From Carbonactinospora thermoautotrophica (lineage in GTDB: Bacteria > Actinomycetota > Actinomycetes > Streptomycetales > Carbonactinosporaceae), in contig NZ_JYIJ01000015.1 of NCBI RefSeq assembly GCF_001543895.1, positions 1-64,000 of the forward strand: a DNA stretch of 64,000 bases. Direction: 5' to 3'. This document shows positions 8,329 through 17,130 of this stretch, piece by piece. The notes beneath the pieces were generated by a model that was not told the origin of the DNA, searched no databases, and saw nothing but the letters and a program-made list of their open reading frames with translations. The position numbers and the translations under genes are program-made. The stretch's first letter is position 1. Each line of letters begins with the position of its first letter.

Positions 8329-8622
8329 CTCCCAAACGTTTCAACAGCTCATCCGCGTGGCAGCGGCCCGGACCCGGGCACAGGGCTACGCGGATTCGCG
8401 CGATAGTCGCCCCACGGACCGGGCTCAAGGTTTCCCTACCGCGTGCGACACGTCATCAGATCTCTGCGTGGAAGAGTAGTGGAAGAGTAACAGTCTTGCC
8501 CTAAATTGCGTGCTATCGCCGCTGGCCAGCACGAAAAGTGTCGGTCCGGCTCGCGGGTGCGGCCGGACGGGTTGGACGCCAGCGCGAGTTCACGCACCGC
8601 CGCGCGGGAAGGCACTGCAGGC
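8329..8622. other. Divergent promoter region, kinase/GH4
   Basis: 294 nt between the divergent PfkB and GH4 genes. It holds the AAACGTTT palindrome and a short tandem repeat, GTGGAAGAGTA twice at about 8469-8490. No coding region is supported; both promoters must lie here. Confidence 0.5.
8332..8345. promoter_or_regulatory. LacI-type operator candidate
   Basis: CCAAACGTTTCAAC contains the perfect palindrome AAACGTTT (8334-8341), the centre typical of LacI-family operators. It lies a few bases upstream of the assigned kinase start in the kinase/GH4 intergenic region. No LacI regulator gene is in the window, so the link is inferred. Confidence 0.4.
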
Positions 8623-9972
8623 ATGAGGCTGACGGTTCTGGGGGGCGGCGGCTTCCGCGTTCCCCTCGTCTACCAGGCGCTCCTCGAGGGGCACGGTGAC
8701 GTGGGCATCGAGGAGGTCGTGCTCCACGACGTCGACGCGCGCCGCCTGGAGGCCATCGGCAGCGTCCTGCGCCAGCTGGCCGAGCAGGCCGGGCGAGCAC
8801 CCCGGGTGACGGCGACGACCGACCTGGAGGCCGCCGTGCTCGGCGCCTCCTTCGTGTTCAGCGCGATCCGGGTGGGTGGCCTGCAGGGGCGCGTGATCGA
8901 CGAACGGGTCGCTCTGGACCACGGCGTGCTGGGCCAGGAGACGGTGGGCCCGGGTGGCCTCGCGTACGGCCTGCGGACCGTCCCGGTCATGACGCGGATC
9001 GCCGAGACGGTCGCGCGGCTGGCCCCGGACGCGTGGCTGATCAATTTCACCAACCCCGCCGGGATGGTCACCGAGGCGCTGTCTCGCGTGCTGGGGGACC
9101 GCGTCGTCGGCATCTGCGACACGCCCCAGGGCCTGTGCCGCCGGGTCGCCCGGGCGCTCGGCGAGGACCGGATGTGGTTCGACTATTTCGGCCTCAACCA
9201 CCTCGGCTGGCTCCGCTCAGCACGAGCGCGAGGGCGCGACCGGCTACCGGAGCTGCTGGCCGACGAGGCCCGGCTCACCTCGTTCGAGGAGGGGCGCCTT
9301 TTCGGAGTGCGGTGGATCCGCGCGCTGGGCATGATCCCCAACGAGTACCTGTACTACTACTACAACAACGCCGAGGCGGTGCGGGCCATCAGCGAGGCGG
9401 GCACCACCCGCGGCGAATTCCTCCTCGCTCAGCAGGAGAGCTTCTACGAGTCGGTGCGGGCGCACCCCGAGCACGCCCTCGCCGAGTGGCGGCGGGTCCG
9501 TCACGAGCGCGACCGGACGTACCTGGGGGAAGGGCGCACCGCCGCCGGGCTCGGCGAGCGGGACTCCTGCGACGTGGAGGGCGGCGGCTACGAGGAGATC
9601 GCGCTCGCGCTCATGGCCGCGATCGCCCAGGACCGGGGGGACGTCCTGATCCTCAACGTGCGCAACCGCTCCGCGATCCCGTCCCTCGACGCGGACGCGG
9701 TCGTGGAGGTCCCCTGCTACGTGGACGCCAACGGGCCGGTCCCGGTCGCCGTCGGCGAGGTGCCCCAGTACGCCGCCGGCCTCATGAACCAGCTGAAGGC
9801 GGTCGAGCGCGCCGTCATCGACGCCGCGCTCACCGGATCGCCGGACACGGCGTTGGACACGGCGTTCCTAGCGCTGGGCCTGCACCCGCTGGTGCCGTCG
9901 ACCGTGACCGCGGGGAAGATCCTCGACGGGTACGTCGAACAGCACCCGCAGCTGCGCACCCGGTTCACCTGA
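8623..9972 (+). CDS. Glycoside hydrolase family 4 (6-phospho-glycosidase type)
   Basis: 449 residues. GH4 enzymes use NAD and a divalent metal to cleave glycosides by oxidation-elimination. Seen here: an N-terminal Rossmann loop (LTVLGGGGFRVP), NFTNPAGMVTEA, CDTPQGLCRR with the metal-binding Cys, and GLNHLGW with the metal-binding His. This set is typical of 6-phospho-beta-glucosidases, so the substrate may be a phosphorylated disaccharide. ATG start chosen, because the upstream in-frame extension is compositionally unlike the family. The divergent PfkB kinase could handle the released sugar, which is inference. Confidence 0.88.
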   Translation: MRLTVLGGGGFRVPLVYQALLEGHGDVGIEEVVLHDVDARRLEAIGSVLRQLAEQAGRAPRVTATTDLEAAVLGASFVFSAIRVGGLQGRVIDERVALDHGVLGQETVGPGGLAYGLRTVPVMTRIAETVARLAPDAWLINFTNPAGMVTEALSRVLGDRVVGICDTPQGLCRRVARALGEDRMWFDYFGLNHLGWLRSARARGRDRLPELLADEARLTSFEEGRLFGVRWIRALGMIPNEYLYYYYNNAEAVRAISEAGTTRGEFLLAQQESFYESVRAHPEHALAEWRRVRHERDRTYLGEGRTAAGLGERDSCDVEGGGYEEIALALMAAIAQDRGDVLILNVRNRSAIPSLDADAVVEVPCYVDANGPVPVAVGEVPQYAAGLMNQLKAVERAVIDAALTGSPDTALDTAFLALGLHPLVPSTVTAGKILDGYVEQHPQLRTRFT

Positions 9973-10045
9973 CCTCGCCGGGGCGGCGTCGCGCGCCCGC
10001 CCCGCAGTGGCGCGCCCTGGCCGAGACGAGCAGGCCCGAGGACGA

Positions 10046-10080
10046 CGTCCGGCCGCCCGGGAGGGGCGGGCGGCCGGACG
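10046..10080. terminator. Bidirectional hairpin between GH4 and lsr2
   Basis: CGTCCGGCCGCCCG at 10046-10059 pairs perfectly with 10067-10080 across a 7-nt loop. It sits between two convergent genes and could stop transcription from both sides; there is no strong T-run. Confidence 0.65.
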
Positions 10081-10137
10081 CGAGGTCCGGGCGGCGGGGT
10101 TTCCCCGCTGTCCCGCGGAGCCGGTGCGACCTGCTGT

Positions 10138-10464
10138 TCAGGCGTTGGAGTGCGCGGCCTGGTACTTCGCCAGGATGGCCGCTGGGATGCGACCGCGCTC
10201 GGGGCAGTTCAGGCCCTGGGCGAGCGCCCACGCCCGAACGGTCTTCGAGTCCGGCCCCACGTTCATCCGCCGGTACGGCTTGCCGTTACGTGCTAGCCGG
10301 CGGGCGTTGGCGATGTAGGGCGAGAGCAGGTCACGAAGTTCCTTCGCGTTCTTCTCGTTCACATCGATCTCGTATTCGGTCCCGTCAAGACCGAAGTGAA
10401 TCGTCTCACTCGCCTCGCTGCCGTCGAGATCATCGATAAAGGAGACGATGGTACGTGTAGCCAT
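10138..10464 (-). CDS. lsr2: Lsr2-family nucleoid-associated protein
   Basis: 108 residues, normal size for Lsr2. The N-terminal dimerisation half (IVSFIDDLDGSEASETIHF) and the C-terminal DNA-binding half with the minor-groove RGR clamp (R90-G91-R92 in CPERGRIPAAIL) are both intact. Lsr2 coats AT-rich DNA and silences acquired genes in actinomycetes. ATG start preceded by AAAGGAACAG. The gene is monocistronic, with its promoter in the 145-nt gap upstream. It may be relevant to silencing of the lower-GC spots in this window, such as the SDIMO promoter. Confidence 0.95.
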   Translation of the reverse strand: MATRTIVSFIDDLDGSEASETIHFGLDGTEYEIDVNEKNAKELRDLLSPYIANARRLARNGKPYRRMNVGPDSKTVRAWALAQGLNCPERGRIPAAILAKYQAAHSNA

Positions 10465-10609
10465 CCGCCTCTGTTCCTTTCTCCGGGGGCCGCAGGAGGT
10501 ATCGCGGGGATTACCCGAGAGCATACACATTCGGGTTGGTCGAATTTTATCCGCGACCGCCTCGACTTCATCTGCTCGACCGAAGGATATCCATCGGGTT
10601 CGCAGCTGA

Positions 10610-12475
10610 CTAGTCAAGGGCCCGCAGGAATCGAGCCACGACCGGAGCGGCGTCCCTACCGCCCGAGCCACCGTCCTCAATGAGCAGCGCGAAGGCCAGA
10701 TCCCCACGATAGCCAATCACCCAGGCGTGGGTGCGAGGCGGGTTCTCGTCGCCGTACTGCGCGGTTCCGGTCTTCACCGCCGGTTCACCGGGAAGATCAC
10801 GCAACTGGGCACCCGAGCCCTCGGTGACGACGGCACGCATGAGCGCCCTCAGCTGGTTCACCACTTCGGGCGACAATTTCGTCGGCGCCTGGTAGCGGCG
10901 TTCCGTATTCGGCACGATGATCGGCTGGCGGAACTCCCCCGCCTGAACCGTCGCCGCCACCGCGGCCATGACCAGCGGGCTGGCTTCGACCTTGCCCTGG
11001 CCAATCATGTCCGCGGCCTTCTCCGCCTCGCTCTTGGCCGGCGGAACGCTGCCATCGAACGACGGCAGCCCGACGTTCCACTCCCCGCCGATTCCGAACG
11101 CCTTCGCCTGCTCGGTCAGCGTGTTGTCCTTCAGCTTGTCCCGCTGGGAAATGAACGCGTTGTTACATGATTTGGCGAAATCGGTCCGGAATGGCACCGG
11201 AGGAAGCGCGGAGTCGTTCTCGTTGTAGAACGTCTTCCCCTGCACGTTCGTGGTCTTCGGGCACTCGACCGGGTCCTCCGCCCGCAAGCCGGACTGGAGC
11301 AGGGCCGCGGTCGTGACGACCTTGAACGTGGATCCCGGCGGGTACTTGCCGACGAACGCGCGGTTGAACGCCACCGGCCCCGGCCCGTTGGCCACGGCCA
11401 GGATCTCACCGGTGCTCGGCTTGACCGCCACCAGGGACGCCGGCTTGTCCACCCCGGCGAGCGCCTGCTCGGCGGCGGCCTGCACGGCGTGGTCGAGCGT
11501 GGTCTTGAGCGGCTCTCCGGGCTTCGCGGTGAACTCCCACAGAGTCTCAACGGGCTCCTTGGTATCCCGCCGGACCAGCTCGATCTCGCCGCCGGGCGAA
11601 CCGGCCAACTGGCGCTGGTAGGCATACGAAAGCCCTGACGTGCCGACCGGGTCGCCGGGCATGGCCGACTCCCCGGCGTTTGCCAGCGTCTCCTTGGTCG
11701 CCGGGCCCACCGTGCCCAGGACGGCCCGGGCGAAGCTCGGCGTTTCCGCGAGCGGCCGGGTGTCCTCCCGGGTCACGATCCCCGGCAGGTCGCCGACCGT
11801 GGCCGCCGCCTGCTGGTAGGCGGCCTGCCGCACGGTGATCACCTCGACGAACTCATCCGGCTTGGCCTGCCGGACCCGGGCCTGGAGCTTGGCGGGGTCG
11901 ATCTGGAACGCCCGCTGCAGCGCGGCGTACGCGGCCCCGGGGTCGACGAGCTTGGCGGGCCAGACGCCGACGGTCACGACCGGCTGCTCGGTGAGCAGCG
12001 GCTTGCCGTGGCGATCCAGGATCGGCGCCCGCTCAGGCAGTTCCCGGATCCGCCGGAGCCGGGTCTGGTCGGTGAGTTTCGGGTGCACGACCGCCGGCGA
12101 CCAGCGGACGAGCCACCGCTCCCCGTCCTTCTTCTCCACCGGCACGGCCGAGTCATACGCCCAGTCGCCCAGACCGCGCAGCGTCATCCGGACGTGAAAG
12201 GGCACGATCACCTCGCCGTCCCCCTGCCCGGGCTTCGGGTCGAGCTTCAGTTTCGTGACGCTCAGTGCTTTTTCAACTTCGTCGAGTGCCGACTTCGCCG
12301 CCGCCGGGTTATCGGTGAGGCCCGCGGCTTTCGCGTTGTCCCCGGATTGCCAGGCGTCGAGGAAGGCTCGTGCGGCCTCGGTCGCGCGGTCTCGGTCTTC
12401 CCCAAGCGAGCATGCGACCGCTCCGGAGACCAGCAGGCTGAGGACGACCGCCACCCGTGCGGAGCGTGGTTTCAC
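10610..12475 (-). CDS. Lipoprotein penicillin-binding transpeptidase with NTF2-like domain
   Basis: 621 residues. A signal peptide ends in a lipobox-like VACS (Cys22). An NTF2-like MecA_N domain follows (about 30-145), then a dimerisation region, then the transpeptidase domain with the three active-site motifs STFK (382-385), SCN (436-438) and KTGT (568-571). It would cross-link peptidoglycan outside the membrane as a class B PBP. The MecA_N architecture is shared with PBP2a-like proteins and with many actinomycete PBPs of low beta-lactam affinity. Single gene with its own promoter, divergent from whiB. Confidence 0.9.
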   Translation of the reverse strand: MKPRSARVAVVLSLLVSGAVACSLGEDRDRATEAARAFLDAWQSGDNAKAAGLTDNPAAAKSALDEVEKALSVTKLKLDPKPGQGDGEVIVPFHVRMTLRGLGDWAYDSAVPVEKKDGERWLVRWSPAVVHPKLTDQTRLRRIRELPERAPILDRHGKPLLTEQPVVTVGVWPAKLVDPGAAYAALQRAFQIDPAKLQARVRQAKPDEFVEVITVRQAAYQQAAATVGDLPGIVTREDTRPLAETPSFARAVLGTVGPATKETLANAGESAMPGDPVGTSGLSYAYQRQLAGSPGGEIELVRRDTKEPVETLWEFTAKPGEPLKTTLDHAVQAAAEQALAGVDKPASLVAVKPSTGEILAVANGPGPVAFNRAFVGKYPPGSTFKVVTTAALLQSGLRAEDPVECPKTTNVQGKTFYNENDSALPPVPFRTDFAKSCNNAFISQRDKLKDNTLTEQAKAFGIGGEWNVGLPSFDGSVPPAKSEAEKAADMIGQGKVEASPLVMAAVAATVQAGEFRQPIIVPNTERRYQAPTKLSPEVVNQLRALMRAVVTEGSGAQLRDLPGEPAVKTGTAQYGDENPPRTHAWVIGYRGDLAFALLIEDGGSGGRDAAPVVARFLRALD

Positions 12476-12767
12476 CGGATCCCCTTCCGCCCAATCATCC
12501 TGGCGTAACGCTACTCGCCTGGGGCATGCATCCGGGGTACTCCGGTCCGGTGTCGTTCCGATGATCTCGACTCACCGGAGTGGGCAAGGTCACAGGCGGA
12601 GCAAAAAGGTTTGTCAATCACCGGGGGTAGGCGAAAACCACATGACCGGGCTCACTGCCGAACCGCGGAATGCGGAACAACAGGGGACTCCGGAACGTTG
12701 GCTTCCAAGCGGTCGCGATGCGACTCGCCACGTACGGGAAAGACCAGGCCGGGGGAGGTGAGAGAAG

Positions 12768-13064
12768 ATGGCCAGGAGGCGACGTAATGCGCAGCCCATT
12801 CCCACGTGGAGCTGGCAGGAGCAGGCAGCCTGCAGGGGCATGGACCTAGGGCTGTTCTTCGGCCCTGACGGCGAACGGCAGCCGGAACGCGAGAAGCGCG
12901 AGGCGGCTGCCAAGAAGGTCTGCTTCAGCTGCCCGGTACGCCTGCAGTGCCTTGAGCATGCCCTCACCTACCCGGAGAACTACGGCGTGTGGGGCGGCAT
13001 GACCGAGGACGAGCGAGCCGCCGAGCGGCGACGCCGTCGGCGGCTGGCTTCGGCTGCTGCATGA
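12768..13064 (+). CDS. WhiB-family iron-sulfur regulator
   Basis: 98 residues. Four cysteines in WhiB spacing (C22, C52, C55, C61) would hold a [4Fe-4S] cluster. The GVWGG turn (73-77) and an arginine-rich C-terminus (ERRRRRR) that binds DNA follow. WhiB proteins act with sigma factors as redox- or NO-sensitive regulators in actinobacteria. A strong ribosome site, GGGGGAGGTGAG, precedes the ATG. Subfamily not assigned. Confidence 0.93.
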   Translation: MARRRRNAQPIPTWSWQEQAACRGMDLGLFFGPDGERQPEREKREAAAKKVCFSCPVRLQCLEHALTYPENYGVWGGMTEDERAAERRRRRRLASAAA

Positions 13065-13076
13065 GGCTTCGACACA

Positions 13077-13117
13077 GGGGCGTTCCCGCCGGCACGGGAG
13101 CGCCCCTTCTCTTTTTT
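13077..13117 (+). terminator. Rho-independent terminator after whiB
   Basis: GGGGCGTTCCCG (13077-13088) pairs with CGGGAGCGCCCC (13095-13106), one G-T pair, followed by TTCTCTTTTTT. A textbook intrinsic terminator, unusual in such a GC-rich genome. Confidence 0.85.
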
Positions 13118-13201
13118 CTAAATTGTGCGCGCGCCGCGGAACGGTTCGGTCACGCGGCGCGCCCCCTTGCTCGTTACCTCAGAGTAACTTAGCGTGGTCC
13201 T

Positions 13202-14845
13202 ATGGCCACGCATGAAGTCACCAACCAGCCACCGCCGCTCGTGGACCACGACATGTTCAGCGGCGACGCCGCGCTGGTCGAGGCCGTCCGTCACCACACG
13301 TCCCAAACCGACGGCGAGCACGCGGTGCACCGGCTCGCCGAACTGGGCCGCCTGGCCGGCAGCGCCGAGGCGCAGCGGTGGGGGGCGGAGGCGAACGCCT
13401 ACCCCCCGGTGCTGCGCACCCATGACCGGTACGGACACCGCGTCGACGAGGTGGAATTCCACCCGTCGTGGCACCGTCTCATGGACGTGGCGATCAGCTT
13501 CGGGCTCGCCGGCGGGCCGTGGCGGGAGGACGGCAAGGTCTCCCACGTGATGCGGGCCGCCGGGTTCATCGTGTGGAGCCAGGTGGAGGCCGGCCACGGG
13601 TGCCCGGTGTCGATGACGTACGCGGCGGTGCCGGCGCTCCGCACCGACCCGGCGATCGCCGCCGAGTGGGTGCCGCGGCTGACCAGCACCACGTACGACT
13701 TCGGGCTGCGCCCGCCGACTGAGAAGGCCGGCTGTATCGCCGGCATGGGCATGACCGAGAAACAGGGCGGCTCGGACGTGCGGGCCAACACCACGCGGGC
13801 CGAACCGCTCCAGGCCGAGGGGGAGTACCTGCTCACCGGCCACAAGTGGTTCTGCTCGGCCCCGATGAGCGACGTGTTCCTCGTCCTGGCGCAGGCGCCG
13901 GGCGGGCTCACCTGCTTCGTCGTTCCGCGCGTGCTCCCGGACGGAACCCGCAACGTGTTCCGTATCCAGCGGCTCAAGGACAAACTCGGCAACCGGTCCA
14001 ACGCCTCCAGCGAGGTCGAGTTCGAGGGCACGTGGGCGCGCCGGCTCGGCCCGGAGGGACGCGGCGTCCCGACCATCATCGAGATGGTCGCGATGACCCG
14101 GCTGGACTGCGTGCTCGGCTCGGCCGCGCTCATGCGGCAGGCGGTCGCGCAGGCGATCCACCACTGCAGGTACCGGCACGCGTTCGGCTCGGCGCTCGTC
14201 GACAAGCCGCTCATGCGGAACGTGCTGGCGGATCTCGCGGTGGAGTCCGAGGCGGCGACCACGCTGGCGATCCGGCTGGCCGCGTCCTTCGACCGCGCCG
14301 GCGACGAGCAGGAGCGGGCGTTTCGGCGGATCGCGCTGCCGGTGAGCAAGTACTGGGTGACCAAGCGCTGCCCGGGCCACGTGGCCGAGGCGCTGGAGTG
14401 CCTGGGCGGCAACGGATACGTCGAGGAGAGCGGGATGCCCCGGCTGTACCGGGAGGCGCCGCTCAACTCCATCTGGGAGGGCTCCGGCAACATCAACGCC
14501 CTGGACGTGCTGCGGGCGCTGCGCAAGGAGCCGGGCTGCCTGGACGCGTTCCTGGCCGAGGTCGGCGCGGCGCGCGGCGCAGACCGGCGGCTCGACCAGG
14601 CGGTGCACGGGCTGCTCACCTCGCTGTCGGACCTGGAGGGGGTCGAGGCCCGGGCGCGGCGGCTGGTCGAACAGATGGCGCTGGTGCTCCAGGGGTCGCT
14701 GCTGGTGCGGTACGCGCCGCCGGGGGTGGCGGACGCGTTCGTGGCGAGCCGGCTCGGCGGCGACTGGGGATACGTGTACGGGACGCTGCCCCGGGAGGTG
14801 GACACGGCCGCGATCGTGACGCGGGCGGCTGCTGCATTCGGGTGA
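13202..14845 (+). CDS. AidB-like acyl-CoA dehydrogenase
   Basis: 547 residues, the size of AidB-type members, with the acyl-CoA dehydrogenase fold. Seen motifs are AGCIAGMGMTEKQGGSDVR (flavin-binding region) and the AidB-type signature REAPLNSIWEGSGNINALDV near the C-terminus. AidB-like flavoproteins are linked to DNA alkylation protection or to branched-chain acyl-CoA oxidation; sequence does not decide. Monocistronic, after the whiB terminator; followed by a regulator gene. Confidence 0.87.
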   Translation: MATHEVTNQPPPLVDHDMFSGDAALVEAVRHHTSQTDGEHAVHRLAELGRLAGSAEAQRWGAEANAYPPVLRTHDRYGHRVDEVEFHPSWHRLMDVAISFGLAGGPWREDGKVSHVMRAAGFIVWSQVEAGHGCPVSMTYAAVPALRTDPAIAAEWVPRLTSTTYDFGLRPPTEKAGCIAGMGMTEKQGGSDVRANTTRAEPLQAEGEYLLTGHKWFCSAPMSDVFLVLAQAPGGLTCFVVPRVLPDGTRNVFRIQRLKDKLGNRSNASSEVEFEGTWARRLGPEGRGVPTIIEMVAMTRLDCVLGSAALMRQAVAQAIHHCRYRHAFGSALVDKPLMRNVLADLAVESEAATTLAIRLAASFDRAGDEQERAFRRIALPVSKYWVTKRCPGHVAEALECLGGNGYVEESGMPRLYREAPLNSIWEGSGNINALDVLRALRKEPGCLDAFLAEVGAARGADRRLDQAVHGLLTSLSDLEGVEARARRLVEQMALVLQGSLLVRYAPPGVADAFVASRLGGDWGYVYGTLPREVDTAAIVTRAAAAFG

Positions 14846-14900
14846 TCGATTCACCCGTTCAGGGGAATCAGAGCCCATGTCCACTTGCCTTTGACCGCTT

Positions 14901-14943
14901 AAGGGATCTGGCTTGATAGGGATCACTGTCCGATTGATCCCTT
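14901..14943. promoter_or_regulatory. Triple GGGATC element before the HTH regulator
   Basis: AAGGGATC (14901-14908) and TAGGGATCA (about 14918-14926) are direct copies, and TGATCCCTT (14935-14943) is an inverted copy. Spacings are about 17 nt between repeat starts. Located 60-100 nt before the large HTH gene, so it could be its own operator. Function inferred. Confidence 0.35.
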
Positions 14944-15002
14944 CATGCGCCGTGGCCGTGTGCTGTCGGCGTCGTCGATCCTGAAAGGCGAAGGTAAGCC
15001 CC

Positions 15003-16799
15003 ATGACGGTGCACCACGGCAACGGGGAACGCGACGGGCAGACCCCGGTGCCGAATCACCAGCTCCGGGCCCTGCGACAGCAACGGAACTGGAGCCAGCA
15101 GGAGTTCGCCGAGGCGATCCGTGACCAGGCGATGGCCATGGGTCTCAACCTGGCGTGCGACGAGAAGCGGGTCGGCCGGTGGGAGCGCGGGGAGGTCCGC
15201 TGGCCGAGCCCGGCGTACCGGCGCGTCCTGCAGGCGGTGCTCAACGTGCCCGTGAGCGAGATGGGGTTCGTACCGCCGGCAGGCGACGGCTCCGGCGATC
15301 CCGCCGAGCCGGACACGGCCACGCCGCCGGAGGGCGCGCCGGTCATCCCGCCGCAGGCGGTGCCCGCTACCCCACCCGGCGGGGTAACGGCCGTGCGACG
15401 CCACGCCGCGAACGTGCCGCCCGCGGACGGCGTCCCGGGCACCGCTCCTCCCGGCGCCGCTCCCCTCGGCCCGGGGACGCCGGCGGGCGGGGTCCCGGTG
15501 ACCCCGATCACGGGCGTCCCGGTCCTCAGCGGGGTCGCCTACCCGATCGCCCAACCGCCCCTGGGGTACCCGGCCGCCGGGCATCCCGCGCCGGGCCCCG
15601 GCGACGCCGCGGTACCGCTCGCCGGGGAGGGGCTGGAGATGCTGGAGACGCTGGAAGCGTTCGAACTGATCCGGCGGCTGGAGGCGTCCGACGTCGGCGG
15701 GGGCATGCTCGAGGCGCTGTGTCTGAAGGTGGACCGGCTGTGCCGGGACTACCCGCACCTGGACGCGCAGGCCCTGCGCGTCCAGGCCGCGCCGCACCTG
15801 CGGTACGTGATCAACCTGCTGGACGGCCGGCTCACGCTGGCCCAGCACCGTGAGCTGCTGGTGATCGGCGGCTGGCTGTCCGCCCTGCTCGGCTGCGTCT
15901 ACTACGACATGGGACACCGCGAGGCCGCGCTGGCCAGCTGCGAGGCCGCGTTCCGCTTCGGCGACCAGGCCGGGCACCGGGAGCTGATGGCCTGGTCGTA
16001 CGAGATGCGCGCCTGGTTCGCCCTGTCCGAGGGCCGCTACCGGGAGGTCATCGAGCTCGCCCGCGCCGGCCAGGAGACGTGCCGCGGCGACTCGAACGCA
16101 CGCGTGCAGCTCACCCTCCAGGAGGCCAAGGGCTGGGCGCGGCTGGGTCGGGAGCAGGAGGCCCGGGAGGCCATGGAGCGCGGCTGGGCCGCGCTGGAAC
16201 GGCTGCCCGTCCCCGAGCACCCCGAGCACCACTTCGTGTTCGACCGGACCAAGTACGACTTCTACGTCGCCTCCTGCTTCCAGTGGCTGGGCCGGGACGA
16301 CCAGGCCGAGCGGTTCGCCGCGAAGGTGTTCGCGGACTGCGAGAGCCGACGGCCGGGCTGGCCGATGCGGTACGCCGAGACGAAGATCGGGCTTGGCGTC
16401 ATCGCGGCCAGGCGCGGCGACTTGGAGCAGGCGGTCGCGAACGGCCTGGAGGCCCTGGGGATCGAACGCAAGTCCGGGCCGTCTCTCATGGCCCGGGCCC
16501 AGGAGCTGCTCGTCGTACTGAACGACCGGTACCCCAAGGAGCGGCTCACCGCGGAGTACCGCGAGCGGTACCTGGCCGCGCGTCAGGAGTTCGACCGGCC
16601 GCTGCCCGAGCTGGACCTGGACGCCTTCGGGCACCGGCCCTCGGTTGCGAACGCTCCCGTCCGACCCGACACTGACGGTGTGATCTGTCCGGCTTGCCGT
16701 GAACGTCGACACGAGGACTGCCGGGGCGGCACCTGGTGCGACTGCCAGCACCGGACCTCTCGCGAGGTGGAGCCCGCCACCGGAGCGGCCGGCGAGTGA
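15003..16799 (+). CDS. Large XRE-type HTH protein with TPR-like region
   Basis: 598 residues. An N-terminal helix-turn-helix (about 20-80: LRALRQQRNWSQQEFAEAI ... KRVGRWERGEV) is followed by a Pro/Gly/Val-rich linker (about 95-205). A helical region of about 330 residues follows, with TPR-like repeats (MGHREAALASCEAAFRFG; LGREQEAREAMERGWAAL). The tail is a Cys-rich knuckle (CPACRERRHEDCRGGTWCDC). Actinomycete regulators of this layout often control developmental or secondary-metabolite genes; targets are unknown here. ATG start with a GAAGG site upstream. The terminal Cys/His cluster could bind zinc. Confidence 0.75.
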   Translation: MTVHHGNGERDGQTPVPNHQLRALRQQRNWSQQEFAEAIRDQAMAMGLNLACDEKRVGRWERGEVRWPSPAYRRVLQAVLNVPVSEMGFVPPAGDGSGDPAEPDTATPPEGAPVIPPQAVPATPPGGVTAVRRHAANVPPADGVPGTAPPGAAPLGPGTPAGGVPVTPITGVPVLSGVAYPIAQPPLGYPAAGHPAPGPGDAAVPLAGEGLEMLETLEAFELIRRLEASDVGGGMLEALCLKVDRLCRDYPHLDAQALRVQAAPHLRYVINLLDGRLTLAQHRELLVIGGWLSALLGCVYYDMGHREAALASCEAAFRFGDQAGHRELMAWSYEMRAWFALSEGRYREVIELARAGQETCRGDSNARVQLTLQEAKGWARLGREQEAREAMERGWAALERLPVPEHPEHHFVFDRTKYDFYVASCFQWLGRDDQAERFAAKVFADCESRRPGWPMRYAETKIGLGVIAARRGDLEQAVANGLEALGIERKSGPSLMARAQELLVVLNDRYPKERLTAEYRERYLAARQEFDRPLPELDLDAFGHRPSVANAPVRPDTDGVICPACRERRHEDCRGGTWCDCQHRTSREVEPATGAAGE

Positions 16800-16923
16800 G
16801 CGCGCGCGACCGGGCACGCACCTGCTGAGGTCGCCCGGGGCCTGCTCACTGTGTGGATATTCACATCTCACATCGCGGACGGCCGTTGGACGAGCGCCGC
16901 GGTTCCATGTCACTCTTTCGAAC

Positions 16924-17013
16924 ATGCACCGCGCTGGATTCCTGCTCGTCGGCCGCCCGCACGTGGACTTCGGCCGTATGTCCAGCGCGTTCTGTTGTAT
17001 GCCGGTTCGCTGA
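16924..17013 (+). CDS. Polycysteine leader peptide of the sulfur operon
   Basis: A 29-codon gene: MHRAGFLLVGRPHVDFGRMS, then SAFCCMPVR and stop. The RxHVDxxRxxSAxC pattern is that of the actinobacterial leader peptides found ahead of sulfur-metabolism operons. Cys-Cys codons near the end would make ribosomes stall when cysteinyl-tRNA is scarce, as established for mycobacterial polycysteine leaders. It ends 117 nt before the sulfite reductase start, leaving room for the attenuation structure. Few bases precede the ATG that resemble a ribosome site, so it may be leaderless or weakly initiated. Confidence 0.8.
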   Translation: MHRAGFLLVGRPHVDFGRMSSAFCCMPVR

Positions 17014-17130
17014 CCCGCTGCCCTTGTCTCCACCCGCCGGGCGCGCGGTCCCGCCGGCCAGCTTCCTGCGCCACCCGCCAGCCGCCGCGTGTCCGTGCGT
17101 CCATCGCCACCCGTCGGAGGACGCCCCCCA
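17014..17130 (+). promoter_or_regulatory. Candidate cysteine attenuator region
   Basis: GC-rich spacer between the leader peptide and sulfite reductase, with potential pairing between CGCCGGGCGCGCGG-like and CCGCCGGCC-like segments. In known cases ribosome stalling at Cys codons changes access to the downstream ribosome site, here GGAGGACG at 17116. The exact fold was not computed. Confidence 0.45.

Noticed and set aside
9033-10439. Very long plus-strand frame overlapping the GH4 gene
   Set aside because: A frame-shifted shadow of the GH4 gene with Arg/Gly/Pro-rich translation.
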